Source of the DNA: Actinomycetota bacterium
GTDB lineage: Bacteria > Actinomycetota > Aquicultoria > Subteraquimicrobiales > UBA9087
Direction of reading: 5' to 3'
Length of the DNA stretch: 64,000 nucleotides
Assembly (NCBI GenBank): GCA_030019215.1
Contig: JASEEZ010000001.1
Location: 103,876-167,875, forward strand
Shown: piece by piece, positions 53,146 through 62,344 of the stretch
Numbering within the stretch: the stretch's first letter is position 1
Layout of the letters: the number at the start of each line of letters is the position of its first letter
Made by a program: the position numbers and the translations under genes
Notes under the pieces: model-generated
Told to the model about the DNA's origin: nothing
The model's input: only the letters and a program-made list of their open reading frames with translations
Database searches by the model: none

Positions 53146-53996
53146 ACTGGTACCTCCGCCCGAATTTTCGCAAACTCGAGTTCAGGAGCCTCTTTTAGCT
53201 CTCTCAACTCCTCGGCCATCTTATAAAAAAGAGCCAAGCCTTCCTGGTAAACCGGACCGAAATCAAACCTTAGAGTCTTAAAATAATCCCTGAGGAAAGG
53301 GGAGCTAAAGGGCTCCCACCTCGCTGCGTGCTCTGCAATTTCATTAAGATGCTCTCGAGAGTAAATCATCGACTTTCTAAAAAGATCGAACACATGCCTA
53401 CTCAAGTCGGAGCACTGCTCAGCAAACGACCTATTAACAGCCCAGACAGCAAAAACCATTCCTTTCCCCGTTAGCTTCTTCCACTCTTCCCCCAGATCGT
53501 AGAGGAAAAGACCGCCCTTTTCCAAAACAGACTTGAAATGGCACCTCAAAGCCTCATCCCCAATAAGCAGAGCGGCCTCCGCCTCAAAGAGCATCTTGCT
53601 CAAATCCGGTGGGCAGGAAAAATACTCTGGCTTCACCGAATATTTCCGCTCAAGAATTATCTTTAAAAGAACCTGGGAGGTCGCGGAAGTGTTGGTCAAA
53701 GCAATTTTTTTTCCCGAAAGCTCCTCAACGGGGCGCTTGCTCACAAGAAGAATGCTTTTCGCCTCGCCATCTGAACTCACAGTAAATTCAGGAAAGAGCA
53801 ATAAAGACCGGTGATTGCGAGCGTACTCGATGGAAGAAATCGGCGATATATCAAGCTCTCCCGCTATTAAAAGCCGATTCAACTCAGTTGGGGTTCCCTT
53901 TACGAGCTCAATATCGAGCAGGACATGGTTTTTGACTAAACCGTAATAAAGAGGCAGACAGTTTAAAAACTGGATATGTCCGACCCGCGGCCTCAA
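53142..53996 (-). CDS. mqnA: Chorismate dehydratase
   Basis: 284 residues. MRPRVGHIQFLNCLPLYYGL and LDISPISSIEYARN are typical of MqnA, a periplasmic-binding-protein-like fold without signal peptide, which dehydrates chorismate to 3-enolpyruvyl benzoate. 4-base overlaps on both sides with mqnE and mqnC. Confidence 0.93.
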   Translation of the reverse strand: MRPRVGHIQFLNCLPLYYGLVKNHVLLDIELVKGTPTELNRLLIAGELDISPISSIEYARNHRSLLLFPEFTVSSDGEAKSILLVSKRPVEELSGKKIALTNTSATSQVLLKIILERKYSVKPEYFSCPPDLSKMLFEAEAALLIGDEALRCHFKSVLEKGGLFLYDLGEEWKKLTGKGMVFAVWAVNRSFAEQCSDLSRHVFDLFRKSMIYSREHLNEIAEHAARWEPFSSPFLRDYFKTLRFDFGPVYQEGLALFYKMAEELRELKEAPELEFAKIRAEVPV

Positions 53997-55102
53997 TCCA
54001 TCACACCTTCTTCCCCATTCTCATAGATCCTTATGATGTTGTAGAGAGTGTCCCTTTCGACTGGTATCCTTCCAGTCTCACGGATTAAGCCAACGAGTTC
54101 GTTCTTGGCTATTGCTTGATCGGTCTCTGCACCAGCGGCATGGGTTATCTTCTCCTCAACCACTGTCCCGTCCAGATCATCAACACCAAAATGAAGGGAA
54201 AGCTGGGCCACCTTCAAGCCCAGCATGATCCAAAAGGCTTTGATGTGGGGGAAATTATCAAGGACAATCCTCGAAACGGCGAGCATCCTGAGGTTTTCTA
54301 AGGCAGTTACCATTCTCATTTCCTCGAACTCTGTGTTTCTGGGATGAAAAGGAAGGGGGACGAAAGACTGAAAACCCCCCGTCTCATCCTGAAGCTCCCG
54401 TAATCTAAAAAGATGGTCGATTCGCTCCTCAACTGTCTCGATGTGCCCATATAACATGGTGGCATTAGACTTAAGCCCGGTGGAGTGCGCCGTTCTCATC
54501 ACCTCAAGCCACTCATCGGCGGTGCATTTCTTCGGGCAAACTGCCTCCCTCACCCGAGTATCTAAAATTTCAGCTCCACCCCCCGGAAGGGAACCTAGAC
54601 CAACCTCCTTTAACCTCAAGAGAACTTCTTTCACCGGAAGTCCTGAAATTTCTGAAAAATAAGCTATCTCAACCGCCGTAAAGGCCTGTATGTGCACCTC
54701 AGGCATAGCCTCTTTTAACCTCTTTATAACCTCAAGATAGTAGTCAAAGGGTAGGTCTGGGTGAAGCCCGCTAACGATGTGAAGTTCGGTGATCCCGAGA
54801 TCTCTGGCCGACTCGGCTGATTTAAGAACTTCCTCAATGCTCATGGTGTAAGAGCCCGGGTCGCCCTTGTCCTTGCTAAAAGCGCAAAATCTGCATCTTG
54901 ATATGCAAACGTTGGTCAGGTTTATGTGGCGGTTGACATTAAAATAAGCGTAGTTGCCGGATTTTCTCTCCTTGACTTCTCGGGCAAGTTTTCCGAGAAA
55001 AAAGATGTCGTCCAGCTCAAAAAAAGAGAGGGCCTCCTCTTTTAAAAGCCTTTTCCCGCTCCTTACTTTTTCTTTAAGCTCACCAAGGTCGCTCCCCTTC
55101 AT
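53993..55102 (-). CDS. mqnE: Aminofutalosine synthase
   Basis: 369-residue radical SAM enzyme. Cluster motif CISRCRFCAFSK; LHIVSGLHPDLPFDYYLEVI and SLPGGGAEILDTRVR. It joins the MqnA product with SAM to aminodeoxyfutalosine. Related to but distinct from MqnC next to it. Confidence 0.94.
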   Translation of the reverse strand: MKGSDLGELKEKVRSGKRLLKEEALSFFELDDIFFLGKLAREVKERKSGNYAYFNVNRHINLTNVCISRCRFCAFSKDKGDPGSYTMSIEEVLKSAESARDLGITELHIVSGLHPDLPFDYYLEVIKRLKEAMPEVHIQAFTAVEIAYFSEISGLPVKEVLLRLKEVGLGSLPGGGAEILDTRVREAVCPKKCTADEWLEVMRTAHSTGLKSNATMLYGHIETVEERIDHLFRLRELQDETGGFQSFVPLPFHPRNTEFEEMRMVTALENLRMLAVSRIVLDNFPHIKAFWIMLGLKVAQLSLHFGVDDLDGTVVEEKITHAAGAETDQAIAKNELVGLIRETGRIPVERDTLYNIIRIYENGEEGVMD

Positions 55103-55118
55103 AAAATCTTCCCTTCCC

Positions 55119-55688
55119 TTAAGTTTGCCATCCTTTAAAAAGGTGGTGCTCTACCCCGAGGAGATCGAAAACCTTCCCCACAATGAAATTAACCAGACCC
55201 TCAATATCTTTCGGACTGTGATAAAAAGCTGGCATGGCCGGTAAGATATCGGCCCCGGCACGGGCAAGCTTCGCCATATTTTCCAGGTGAATCAAGTTGA
55301 GAGGAGTCTCTCGGGGAACCAGGACCAGCTGTCTCTTCTCCTTTAAGGCTACATCGGCTGCTCTCTCGAGCAAGTTTGACGAGATGCCATTGGCGAGAGC
55401 TCCCAGAGTCCCCATACTACAAGGAATAATGATCACCGCCCGCGGAGCCCTAGAGCCGCTTAAGAAGGCGGCGGAGTAATCATCGCTCTTCCAAATCCTC
55501 AACCGCGCTCCTCCTTTTCCAAAGTCCTTCTTAAGATCGAAACCGGGAAGCTCCTCAGCCATGACTCTCTCTCCAGCAGGCGTTATAGCAAGGTCAACCC
55601 CGTAACCACTCTTAAGGAGTTTCTCGACCAGCCTTACTCCATAGATGCTTCCGCTCGCCCCGGTGATTCCCACCACAAAATCAGACAA
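55119..55688 (-). CDS. ubiX: Flavin prenyltransferase, UbiX family
   Basis: 189 residues. GITGASGSIYGVRL at the N-terminus and PCSMGTLGALANGISSNLLERAADV are diagnostic. It makes prenyl-FMN for the UbiD decarboxylase encoded two genes upstream; in the futalosine pathway this type is also called MqnM. Confidence 0.94.
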   Translation of the reverse strand: MSDFVVGITGASGSIYGVRLVEKLLKSGYGVDLAITPAGERVMAEELPGFDLKKDFGKGGARLRIWKSDDYSAAFLSGSRAPRAVIIIPCSMGTLGALANGISSNLLERAADVALKEKRQLVLVPRETPLNLIHLENMAKLARAGADILPAMPAFYHSPKDIEGLVNFIVGKVFDLLGVEHHLFKGWQT

Positions 55689-56574
55689 CCTGAATCCCCC
55701 TACTAAAAACTATCTCCAGAGCCACAAAGAGAAATAGGACAAGGCTTATAACTCCGTTCATGGTAAAGAAGGCGAGGTTAAGTCGGGATAAGTCGTCCGG
55801 CTTAACCAGACTGTTCTCGTAAGCAAGTAGAGCCGCCGCAACAAAAACCCCCGTGAAGTAAAAAAAGCCAAGATTAAAGCTTATTCCCAGAAAGATAAGA
55901 ATTAAAACCGAAAGGGCGTGAAGCACCTTAGCAAGGAGGAGAGCCTTTCCGATGCCAAACTGAGCGGGGATTGAAAACAGGCCCTCACGACGGTCGATCT
56001 CAACATCCTGAGTGGCATAGATGACATCAAAGCCCGCCGTCCATAAGACAACGGTCGCACCGATGACAAGGGGTCTCCAGTCAAGGGAATTCGCAATCGC
56101 TGCCCAGGCTCCAATCGGGGCCAAGCCCAAACAAGCTCCCAGAATAAAATGGGAAAGCCAGGTGAACCTCTTGGTGTAAGGATAAACCACAAAGGGAGCG
56201 ACGAAAAAGGGCCAAAGATAGCGGCAGATGGGAGCCAAATTATAGACGGCGATCAAAAACAAGGCCAGGCTCGCCACGGCAAAAATGGAAACGTCAAAAA
56301 CGGATAAAAGACCTTTCGGGAGAGCCCGTTCGGCAGTTCTGGGATTTCTCCGATCGATTTCCTTATCGATTAGGCGATTCAAGGACATGGCAAAACTTCT
56401 CGCCCCGACCATAGCCAGAGTTATCCAAAAAAGTACCGCCAAAACTGGGGGTTTCATTTGGGAAAGAAACGCTCCAAAATAGGCAAAGGGCAGAGCAAAA
56501 ACACTGTGCTCAAACTTTATCATCTCAAGATATATCGCTACCCTAGTCCAAACCGTATTCCGCCCAGCGTTCAT
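55681..56574 (-). CDS. ubiA: UbiA-family prenyltransferase of menaquinone synthesis
   Basis: About 297 residues, membrane protein with eight to nine helices. The two Asp-rich motifs are NRLIDKEIDRRNPRT and YATQDVEIDRREGLFS. It attaches the polyprenyl chain to the naphthalene/futalosine-derived acid (MqnP type). The start is uncertain: ATG 56574 overlaps ubiD by 32 bases; TTG 56580 is also possible. Confidence 0.92.
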   Translation of the reverse strand: MNAGRNTVWTRVAIYLEMIKFEHSVFALPFAYFGAFLSQMKPPVLAVLFWITLAMVGARSFAMSLNRLIDKEIDRRNPRTAERALPKGLLSVFDVSIFAVASLALFLIAVYNLAPICRYLWPFFVAPFVVYPYTKRFTWLSHFILGACLGLAPIGAWAAIANSLDWRPLVIGATVVLWTAGFDVIYATQDVEIDRREGLFSIPAQFGIGKALLLAKVLHALSVLILIFLGISFNLGFFYFTGVFVAAALLAYENSLVKPDDLSRLNLAFFTMNGVISLVLFLFVALEIVFSRGIQVV

Positions 56575-57985
56575 CGACAAGCTTTCTTACCTCCTCGTCC
56601 ATAGAGATTTCATCCGGCCATTCCCGGTTGTGTCCTTCCTCGGGCCACTTCTTGGTTGCATCAATTCCCATCTTTGCCCCGTAGCAAGGGGTGTTCGAGG
56701 AATGATCCAGCACGTCGAGCGGTCCTTCGGAAAGTAGGCAATCCCGCTTGGGGTCGACGTTGTTAAAAACCCGCCAAGTGACTTCAGAGTAGTCGTGGAC
56801 GTTCACGTGTTCATCCACCACCACTATGAACTTGCTGAACATCATCTGTCCCAGACTCCACAGGGCATTCATCACCTTGAAGGCGTGCTTGGGAAACTCC
56901 TTCCTTACGGAAACGACAACGCAGTTGTGAAAGACTCCCTCCAGGGGAAGGTCGATGTCTTTCACTTCCGGGAGCACCGCTTTGATCAGGGGAAGAAATA
57001 TGCGCTCGGTGGCCTTGCCCATGTAGCAATCCTCCATAGGTGGTTTTCCCACCACCGTCGCCGGGTAGATGGGGTTTTTCCTCATGGTGATGGCCTTCAC
57101 GTGGAAAATTGGGTATTCATCAGCCAGAGAGTAGTAGCCGGTGTGATCACCAAAGGGGCCCTCGAGCCTCTCATCCCCGTGGAGAACGTATCCCTCGAAA
57201 ATCATCTCGGCGTTGGCTGGCACATGCAGATCCACCGTCTTTGCCCTGACCACCTCAATCGGCTCCCCTCTCAAAAAACCGGAGAAGATGAACTCATCCA
57301 GGCCGTGCGGCAGGGGAGCCGTGGCTGAGTATATGGTAGCCGGATCGCTCCCTAAGGCGACGGCCACTTCGAAAGGCTTGTTCGGGTCGCTCCTTCTGAA
57401 ATTTTGAGCTCCATCGTGGTGTATTTGCCAGTGCATCCCCGTTGCTTGCCGGTCGAATAGCTGCATCCTGTACATACCGGTGTTCTGGTGACCGGTCTCG
57501 GGGTCTTTGGTCATCACAAGAGGCAGAGTAATGAATCTTCCCGCGTCCTGAGGCCAGCACTTGAGGACGGGCAATTGCGAGAGGTCGGCTTCTTCTCCTT
57601 CAAGCACAATTTCCTGGCAGGGTGCATTTTTCACAATTTTCGGCTTTATCCTTGAAATCGAGGCCAGTTTGAGCAGGCTTTTCAATCCCTCGCTGAGGGT
57701 TTTAGGAAGTCGAGGAATGGCCTCGGAAACGATGTTCTCCAACTCCCCGAAGGATTCTCTTCCCAGGGCCCAGGCCATCCTGTTGTAAGAGCCGAAAAGG
57801 TTGCTCACAACGGGTATCTCTGAGCCCTTTACTCTCTCAAAAAGGAGAGCCGGACCGCCCGATTTGACAACGCGGTCCACTATCTCGGTTATCTCAAGTT
57901 CGGGGTTGACCTCCGTCTTTACCCGTTTGAGTTCACCTTTTTTCTCCAAGAAATCTATGAAACCCCTCAAATCTTTAAAGGCCAC
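56543..57985 (-). CDS. ubiD: UbiD-family decarboxylase (menaquinone type)
   Basis: 480 residues. FKDLRGFIDFLEKKGELKRV opening, and the catalytic Glu-Arg-Glu region around GDHTGYYSLADEYP. A prenyl-FMN-dependent decarboxylase that removes the carboxyl group late in futalosine-route menaquinone synthesis (MqnL type). Overlaps the TetR gene by 11 bases. Confidence 0.93.
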   Translation of the reverse strand: MAFKDLRGFIDFLEKKGELKRVKTEVNPELEITEIVDRVVKSGGPALLFERVKGSEIPVVSNLFGSYNRMAWALGRESFGELENIVSEAIPRLPKTLSEGLKSLLKLASISRIKPKIVKNAPCQEIVLEGEEADLSQLPVLKCWPQDAGRFITLPLVMTKDPETGHQNTGMYRMQLFDRQATGMHWQIHHDGAQNFRRSDPNKPFEVAVALGSDPATIYSATAPLPHGLDEFIFSGFLRGEPIEVVRAKTVDLHVPANAEMIFEGYVLHGDERLEGPFGDHTGYYSLADEYPIFHVKAITMRKNPIYPATVVGKPPMEDCYMGKATERIFLPLIKAVLPEVKDIDLPLEGVFHNCVVVSVRKEFPKHAFKVMNALWSLGQMMFSKFIVVVDEHVNVHDYSEVTWRVFNNVDPKRDCLLSEGPLDVLDHSSNTPCYGAKMGIDATKKWPEEGHNREWPDEISMDEEVRKLVDERWAEYGLD

Positions 57986-58574
57986 TTTGAATCTCCTCCA
58001 TCAAACCGGATTTCAGGATTCTTTTCAGGGTCTCCTTGGCCGCCTTGAGAGAGAAGCTCTCGGCTCCCTCCAGGAAAGCTCCGTGGATTATCCCTTGGGC
58101 AGCCCCGAAGATGACCATCCTGGTTGCTTTGGGATCTAAATCTCTCTTGTATATTCTCAGGGATTGTCCCTCCCGAATTATCCCTTCGATGAGGTCGAGG
58201 AAGCTGAGTAAGGATTGAACCTTCTTTTCATAAAAGAGGCTGCCGGGTTTGATTTCTATCAGGAAGACCTCGATCAGATGAGGATTTTTCTCGAAGAGAC
58301 CCATCACTTCATCAAAGATCGCCTCCAGCTTATCGTTCGGGTGTTCAAGATTTGATATCCTCGTCTCGGCTCTCTCGGTGAGCTTCCGCCAGGTCTCCTC
58401 AAAGAGGGAGATGATGAGATCCTCTTTGTTTTCGAAATAGTTGTAAATGGTACCCTCGGCCACGCCGGCCAACTTGGCTATTTTAGAGGTGGTCGCTCCA
58501 TGAAAGCCCTTGTTCGCGATGACTCGAAGGGCGGCTTCCATTATCGTCCTTCGTTTGTCGTTTAAGTTCCCCAA
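57975..58574 (-). CDS. TetR/AcrR-family transcriptional regulator
   Basis: 199 residues. N-terminal helix-turn-helix: KRRTIMEAALRVIANKGFHGATTSKIAKLAGVAEGTIYNYFENKEDL, resembling the FadR/acyl-CoA-responsive TetR group; C-terminal ligand domain is divergent. TTG start at 58574 with AAGGAGGTG 5-6 bases upstream. It is the first gene of the menaquinone operon, and its promoter carries a matching palindromic operator, so it probably represses itself and the operon. Confidence 0.9.
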   Translation of the reverse strand: MGNLNDKRRTIMEAALRVIANKGFHGATTSKIAKLAGVAEGTIYNYFENKEDLIISLFEETWRKLTERAETRISNLEHPNDKLEAIFDEVMGLFEKNPHLIEVFLIEIKPGSLFYEKKVQSLLSFLDLIEGIIREGQSLRIYKRDLDPKATRMVIFGAAQGIIHGAFLEGAESFSLKAAKETLKRILKSGLMEEIQSGL

Positions 58575-58588
58575 GAAAGCACCTCCTT

Positions 58589-58636
58589 GAGTGAGTGCTC
58601 ACTCACTTTATAATCCTCTGCCTCCCTCTTGTCAAC
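58589..58636 (-). promoter_or_regulatory. Promoter with TetR-type operator for the menaquinone operon
   Basis: Minus strand TTGACA (58631-58636), 17 bases, TATAAA (58608-58613), followed at the start-site region by the palindrome TGAGTGAG-TG-CTCACTCA-like sequence (58589-58606, 8-bp arms). This form is typical of TetR/FadR-like operators. Bound repressor would block the start point. Confidence 0.85.
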
Positions 58637-58638
58637 CC

Positions 58639-58921
58639 CTTGCGCCAGTTTACAACATCGTGGATACTTAAGTTTCAGTTTTATTCTATTTTTAAAGTCT
58701 GGCTCAGGCCAAAGTTCCTCAAATTGACAGCGAACACTAGTTCGGATATACTATTTTTGGCTTCTCGGCCTTCGTAGCTACTTCGGCGAAGGAGGCTGGG
58801 TCATGAACCCCCGACATGTCGGGGGGGCGAGATATCGTGCCAATCAACCCCGTTAGAGATTTATCTCTAACGGGGTATACCGAATAACTGAAAGGGCAAA
58901 TACTGGAAAGAAGGGTAAAAA
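58639..58921. repeat. Intergenic region with two perfect palindromes
   Basis: CCCCCGACATGTCGGGGG at 58808-58825 and a second hairpin with arms CCCCGTTAGAGAT / ATCTCTAACGGGG at 58848-58875. The first belongs to the family seen in ribD and the FMN riboswitch. No gene seen. Confidence 0.6.
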
Positions 58922-60058
58922 ATGAAATTGAGCTTCTCCTCCATCTCAAGCTATCAGAACTGTCCACTGTCCTATAAATTTGCCTACTTGGACAAGCTGC
59001 CCAGAAAGCGGTCTCCCCAGCTAAGTTTCGGGAGCAGCATTCACGCTGCTCTGGCTCACTTGTATAATGTCTCCCTCCCCAAGCCCCCACCCCTCGAAGA
59101 TGTGCTGAACCACCTGGAGAAAGTCTGGGAAAGAGACGGATACCAAGACGAGACCGAGGAAAAGCTATACTTAGAGGACGCCAAACGAATCCTCACCAAT
59201 TTTTACCACACCAACGTCGGGGATTTTCGGGTCCCCGTTGCCCTTGAGCAAAAATTCAAAGTCAAGATGGATGGATATACTCTAGCCGGGATTATCGACA
59301 GAATGGATAAACTTCCCGGCGAAGGGTATGAAATCATCGACTACAAGACGAGCCGGCGTCTCCCACCCAAATCCAGAGTGGACGAGGACTTGCAACTCTC
59401 CATCTATCACCTGGCTGCCCAAGAGGTTTGGGGAATTGAGCCCGAGAAGTTGACCCTTTATTTCATCATCCCCAACCAAAAGATGAGCACCAGCAGGACC
59501 AAAAAGGACATCGAAAGGATAAAGGTATTAATTCAGGAAACGATAGAGGACATACAATCCCAAAAATTCGAAGCCCGAGAAAATCCCCTCTGTCCTTGGT
59601 GTGATTTTCAGGCCCACTGTCCCCTCTATAAGCACAAATTCTTAAAGGAAGCACCGCCTGAGGAAAAAGAAACAACCGACACCCAGATAGAAGAAGTGGT
59701 CAACGAGTATGTGGGGCTAAAGAGTCAATCCAGGCAAATCAACGAGCGCCTCGACGAACTGCAGGTAATAATTCACGACTACTGCGAGAGTCATGGCCTT
59801 TCCCGGCTCTACTCCGACAAGGGAATAATCTCCCGCAGCCAGCGGGTAATCGCCAGCTACAACATGGAAAAGCTGAGGGATATTTTGGAGCCCCTCGGTC
59901 TCTGGGAGAAAACCCTGAAGGTGGACGCAAAATCCTTAAAGGAAATTCTGGAAAGCGATGTCTTGGAGGAAGAGGTCAAGCGGATGATAGAGACGACCAA
60001 AGAGGTGGAAGAGATAACCTACGCACTCTACGTGAGAGAAATTCAAAAGGAACCTTGA
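58922..60058 (+). CDS. RecB-like PD-(D/E)XK nuclease with iron-sulfur cysteines
   Basis: 378 residues of the PDDEXK_1 / AddB C-terminal type. LSFSSISSYQNCPLSYKFAYL holds the first Cys (14), LSFGSSIHAALAHL the motif I His (41), GIIDRMDKLPGEGYEIIDYKTSRR the catalytic Asp..Asp-x-Lys, and CPWCDFQAHCPLYKH three further Cys, which together would hold a 4Fe-4S cluster as in AddB and Cas4. The last 150 residues are coiled and lack a helicase. Stand-alone forms are common; role in DNA repair is likely. The stop overlaps the convergent lipid kinase gene by 16 bases. Confidence 0.87.
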   Translation: MKLSFSSISSYQNCPLSYKFAYLDKLPRKRSPQLSFGSSIHAALAHLYNVSLPKPPPLEDVLNHLEKVWERDGYQDETEEKLYLEDAKRILTNFYHTNVGDFRVPVALEQKFKVKMDGYTLAGIIDRMDKLPGEGYEIIDYKTSRRLPPKSRVDEDLQLSIYHLAAQEVWGIEPEKLTLYFIIPNQKMSTSRTKKDIERIKVLIQETIEDIQSQKFEARENPLCPWCDFQAHCPLYKHKFLKEAPPEEKETTDTQIEEVVNEYVGLKSQSRQINERLDELQVIIHDYCESHGLSRLYSDKGIISRSQRVIASYNMEKLRDILEPLGLWEKTLKVDAKSLKEILESDVLEEEVKRMIETTKEVEEITYALYVREIQKEP

Positions 60059-60960
60059 CGGCTATCTCGCCGTAGGCGGAGTCGGGGTACGATGACGGAC
60101 AGTGCTCTGGGAACGACGCTAAATCTCATCGGAGTTTGACCAATGAGCTCCCCATCGGCCTGAACCAACACAGGATGAAGAGATTCGATGGAAACAGCTT
60201 TGGTGCGGAAATACTGAACATCCGAGTAGTCCAGATGTCTTCGTAGCAAAACCCCCGTCAGGTAGCGAACAAAACTCGCCATATCCCCCCTCTTGAAAAT
60301 ACAGACATCCAGCCAGCCATCGTCGATGCTGGCCTGGGTTGCGACGCTGAAGTAGCGCCCCGCATAGCATCTGGCATTGCCGACGACCGCGAAGTATCCC
60401 TCGATGGCTTTCCCGCCATCCAAAACTATCCTCATTAAGGTCGGTTTATAGGTTAAAAGAGTTTTGATCCCCGTCAAAACATAAGCCAGATCCTTGAGCA
60501 TTTTCTTGACCTCGGGCTTGACCTCCTTAACAACCTGAGCATCGAATCCAATTCCTGCCATTAAAACGAAATAGCGGCCATCCGCTTTTCCTAGATCGAT
60601 CTCTCTGATTTTATCCCCGATGACTACCCGGCAAGCCTCAACTGGATCGGTGGGCAGTCCCATCTCCGCGGCAAAGACCTCGCCCGTCCCCGCTGAAATG
60701 ACACCCAGAACAGCTTTCGAGCCGGCAAGCCCATTTATCGCCTCCGAAATTGTCCCATCGCCCCCCAGAACGATCACCCTCTCACATCCCTCAGCTAAAG
60801 CTCTCTTTGTCAAGAGGGTAGCCTCTCCGGGCTTCTCTGTTCTAAAGACCTTAAGATCGAGGCCACCTGTTCGAAGAAGCTCCTCAACTTCGGAGAGGAT
60901 CCTTCCCGCTCTCCCCTGCCCTGCCGTCGGATTCACAATAAGGACAGCTCTCGCACTCAC
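60043..60960 (-). CDS. Diacylglycerol kinase-family lipid kinase
   Basis: 305 residues of the DagK/YegS/BmrU fold. VNPTAGQGRAGRIL and LGGDGTISEAINGL form the nucleotide site; GTGEVFAAEMGLP is a slight variant of the usual GTxNDFAR motif (Gly-Glu-Val for Gly-Asn-Asp), which could change substrate choice. Soluble, acts at the membrane on lipids. Convergent with the RecB-like gene. Confidence 0.88.
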   Translation of the reverse strand: MSARAVLIVNPTAGQGRAGRILSEVEELLRTGGLDLKVFRTEKPGEATLLTKRALAEGCERVIVLGGDGTISEAINGLAGSKAVLGVISAGTGEVFAAEMGLPTDPVEACRVVIGDKIREIDLGKADGRYFVLMAGIGFDAQVVKEVKPEVKKMLKDLAYVLTGIKTLLTYKPTLMRIVLDGGKAIEGYFAVVGNARCYAGRYFSVATQASIDDGWLDVCIFKRGDMASFVRYLTGVLLRRHLDYSDVQYFRTKAVSIESLHPVLVQADGELIGQTPMRFSVVPRALSVIVPRLRLRRDSRQGSF

Positions 60961-61383
60961 TATCCGTTCCTCACCACTCGCTTCGAGTTTTGTTATTCGA
61001 AATTCGTTATTGGTTGGCAGTTCACGGTTGACAGTTGACAGATTCCATCAGCTTAGAGCATAGAGCTTGGAGCTTAGAGTATATCTCGTTATTAATAATT
61101 CGTTATTCGAAATTAACTAATTTCGAGTTCCGAATTTCTGGTTCCTTGCCCTTCGTCCTTCGTCCCTCGTCCTCCGACCACTGAACCCTGGTCCCTGGTT
61201 CCTCGTTCTCAATCCTGTCGGAAGTCGGATGTCGGATGGCAGATGGCTGATGGCTTATAGCTGATGGCAGGTTGCAGATAGTTTGAGCCATTAGCTATCG
61301 AGCGAACGGAGTGAGTGGGCCATATGCTATCGAGTAAGCGGAGCGAACGAGCTATATGCTATCGAGGCCGTGAGGCCGTGCTG
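60961..61383. repeat. Repetitive intergenic region
   Basis: Over 400 bases of short repeated words: TTCGTTATTCGAAAT (about 60993-61115), CCTGGTTCCT-type words (61185-61210), GGATGTCGGATGGCAGATGGCTGATGG (61225-61270), and three imperfect 35-base repeats ending GCTATCGAG (61290-61370). No gene. Similar words recur at 63120-63220. Confidence 0.6.
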
Positions 61384-62337
61384 TCAAGCTGGCGGCTGAT
61401 TCATTTCCCCCCTCAGCCCCTCGAGCACTCTCTCGAGATCCTCGGGTAGCTTGTCCTCGAAACCCATCTCCTCCCCAGTGTGCGGATGGATAAATTGAAG
61501 GCGAAAGGCATGTAGAAATTGGCGTTTTAGACCGAGTTCCCTGTCGGCTCTCCTGCGACCATATTGGGGATCCCCAACCACAGGGTGCTTAATGAAAGAC
61601 ATATGGACTCGAATCTGATGAGTTCTGCCGGTCTCCAAGTCGACCTTGAGAAGAGCGTAACCCTTGAACCTCTCCCTCACCCAAAAGTGGGTTATGGCCT
61701 TCTTGCCCGCCCTGGAGATCACCGTCATCTTCTTTCTAAAAACCGGGCTTCTTCCGATGGATGCTTCAATCGTCCCAAAATCCACATCAAAATCTCCATG
61801 AACCAGGACCAGATAGCTCCGTTTGACCCCCCTCCTCTTCAACTGTCTCGCGAGATTCAGATGGGCCTCATCGTTCTTGGCCACCACAAGAAGACCGGAT
61901 GTGTTCTTGTCCAGCCGGTGAACGATTCCCCGCCTCACGCCACCGATCTGAGAGAGCCGTTGCGTGTGGGCAAGAAGAGCGTTCACCAGAGTCCCCGTGG
62001 CATGTCCATGAGCGGGGTGAACCACCATCCCCACCGGTTTGGAGAGAACGATCACATCATCATCCTCGTAGAGGATATCAAGGGGAATATCTTCGGGGAC
62101 CAGGCTGGTTTCCTCGGGAGGAGGAATTTTGAAGGAAACGATCTCCCCTTTCTTCAGATGATAGTTCTTGCCAACCACGCGGCCGTCAACGCAAACCAAA
62201 TCACGGGAAATGAGGTGCTGAGCGAAGGATCTGGAAGGTATATCGGACCTTTTACTCAAAAACGAATCCAGACGTTCACCGGCATCCTCGGCCCCGATGG
62301 TCAACCTGTGAACCCTCCCATACTTCTTCTTGACCAT
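61384..62337 (-). CDS. rluD: RluA-family pseudouridine synthase
   Basis: 317 residues: N-terminal S4 RNA-binding domain (ERLDSFLSKRSDIPSRSFAQHLI) and catalytic domain with HRLDKNTSGLLVVAKND, where the Asp is the nucleophile. RluD-type enzymes modify 23S rRNA helix 69. It follows lgt by 7 bases, a common pair in Gram-positive bacteria. Confidence 0.92.
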   Translation of the reverse strand: MVKKKYGRVHRLTIGAEDAGERLDSFLSKRSDIPSRSFAQHLISRDLVCVDGRVVGKNYHLKKGEIVSFKIPPPEETSLVPEDIPLDILYEDDDVIVLSKPVGMVVHPAHGHATGTLVNALLAHTQRLSQIGGVRRGIVHRLDKNTSGLLVVAKNDEAHLNLARQLKRRGVKRSYLVLVHGDFDVDFGTIEASIGRSPVFRKKMTVISRAGKKAITHFWVRERFKGYALLKVDLETGRTHQIRVHMSFIKHPVVGDPQYGRRRADRELGLKRQFLHAFRLQFIHPHTGEEMGFEDKLPEDLERVLEGLRGEMNQPPA

Positions 62338-62344
62338 CTCTCCA

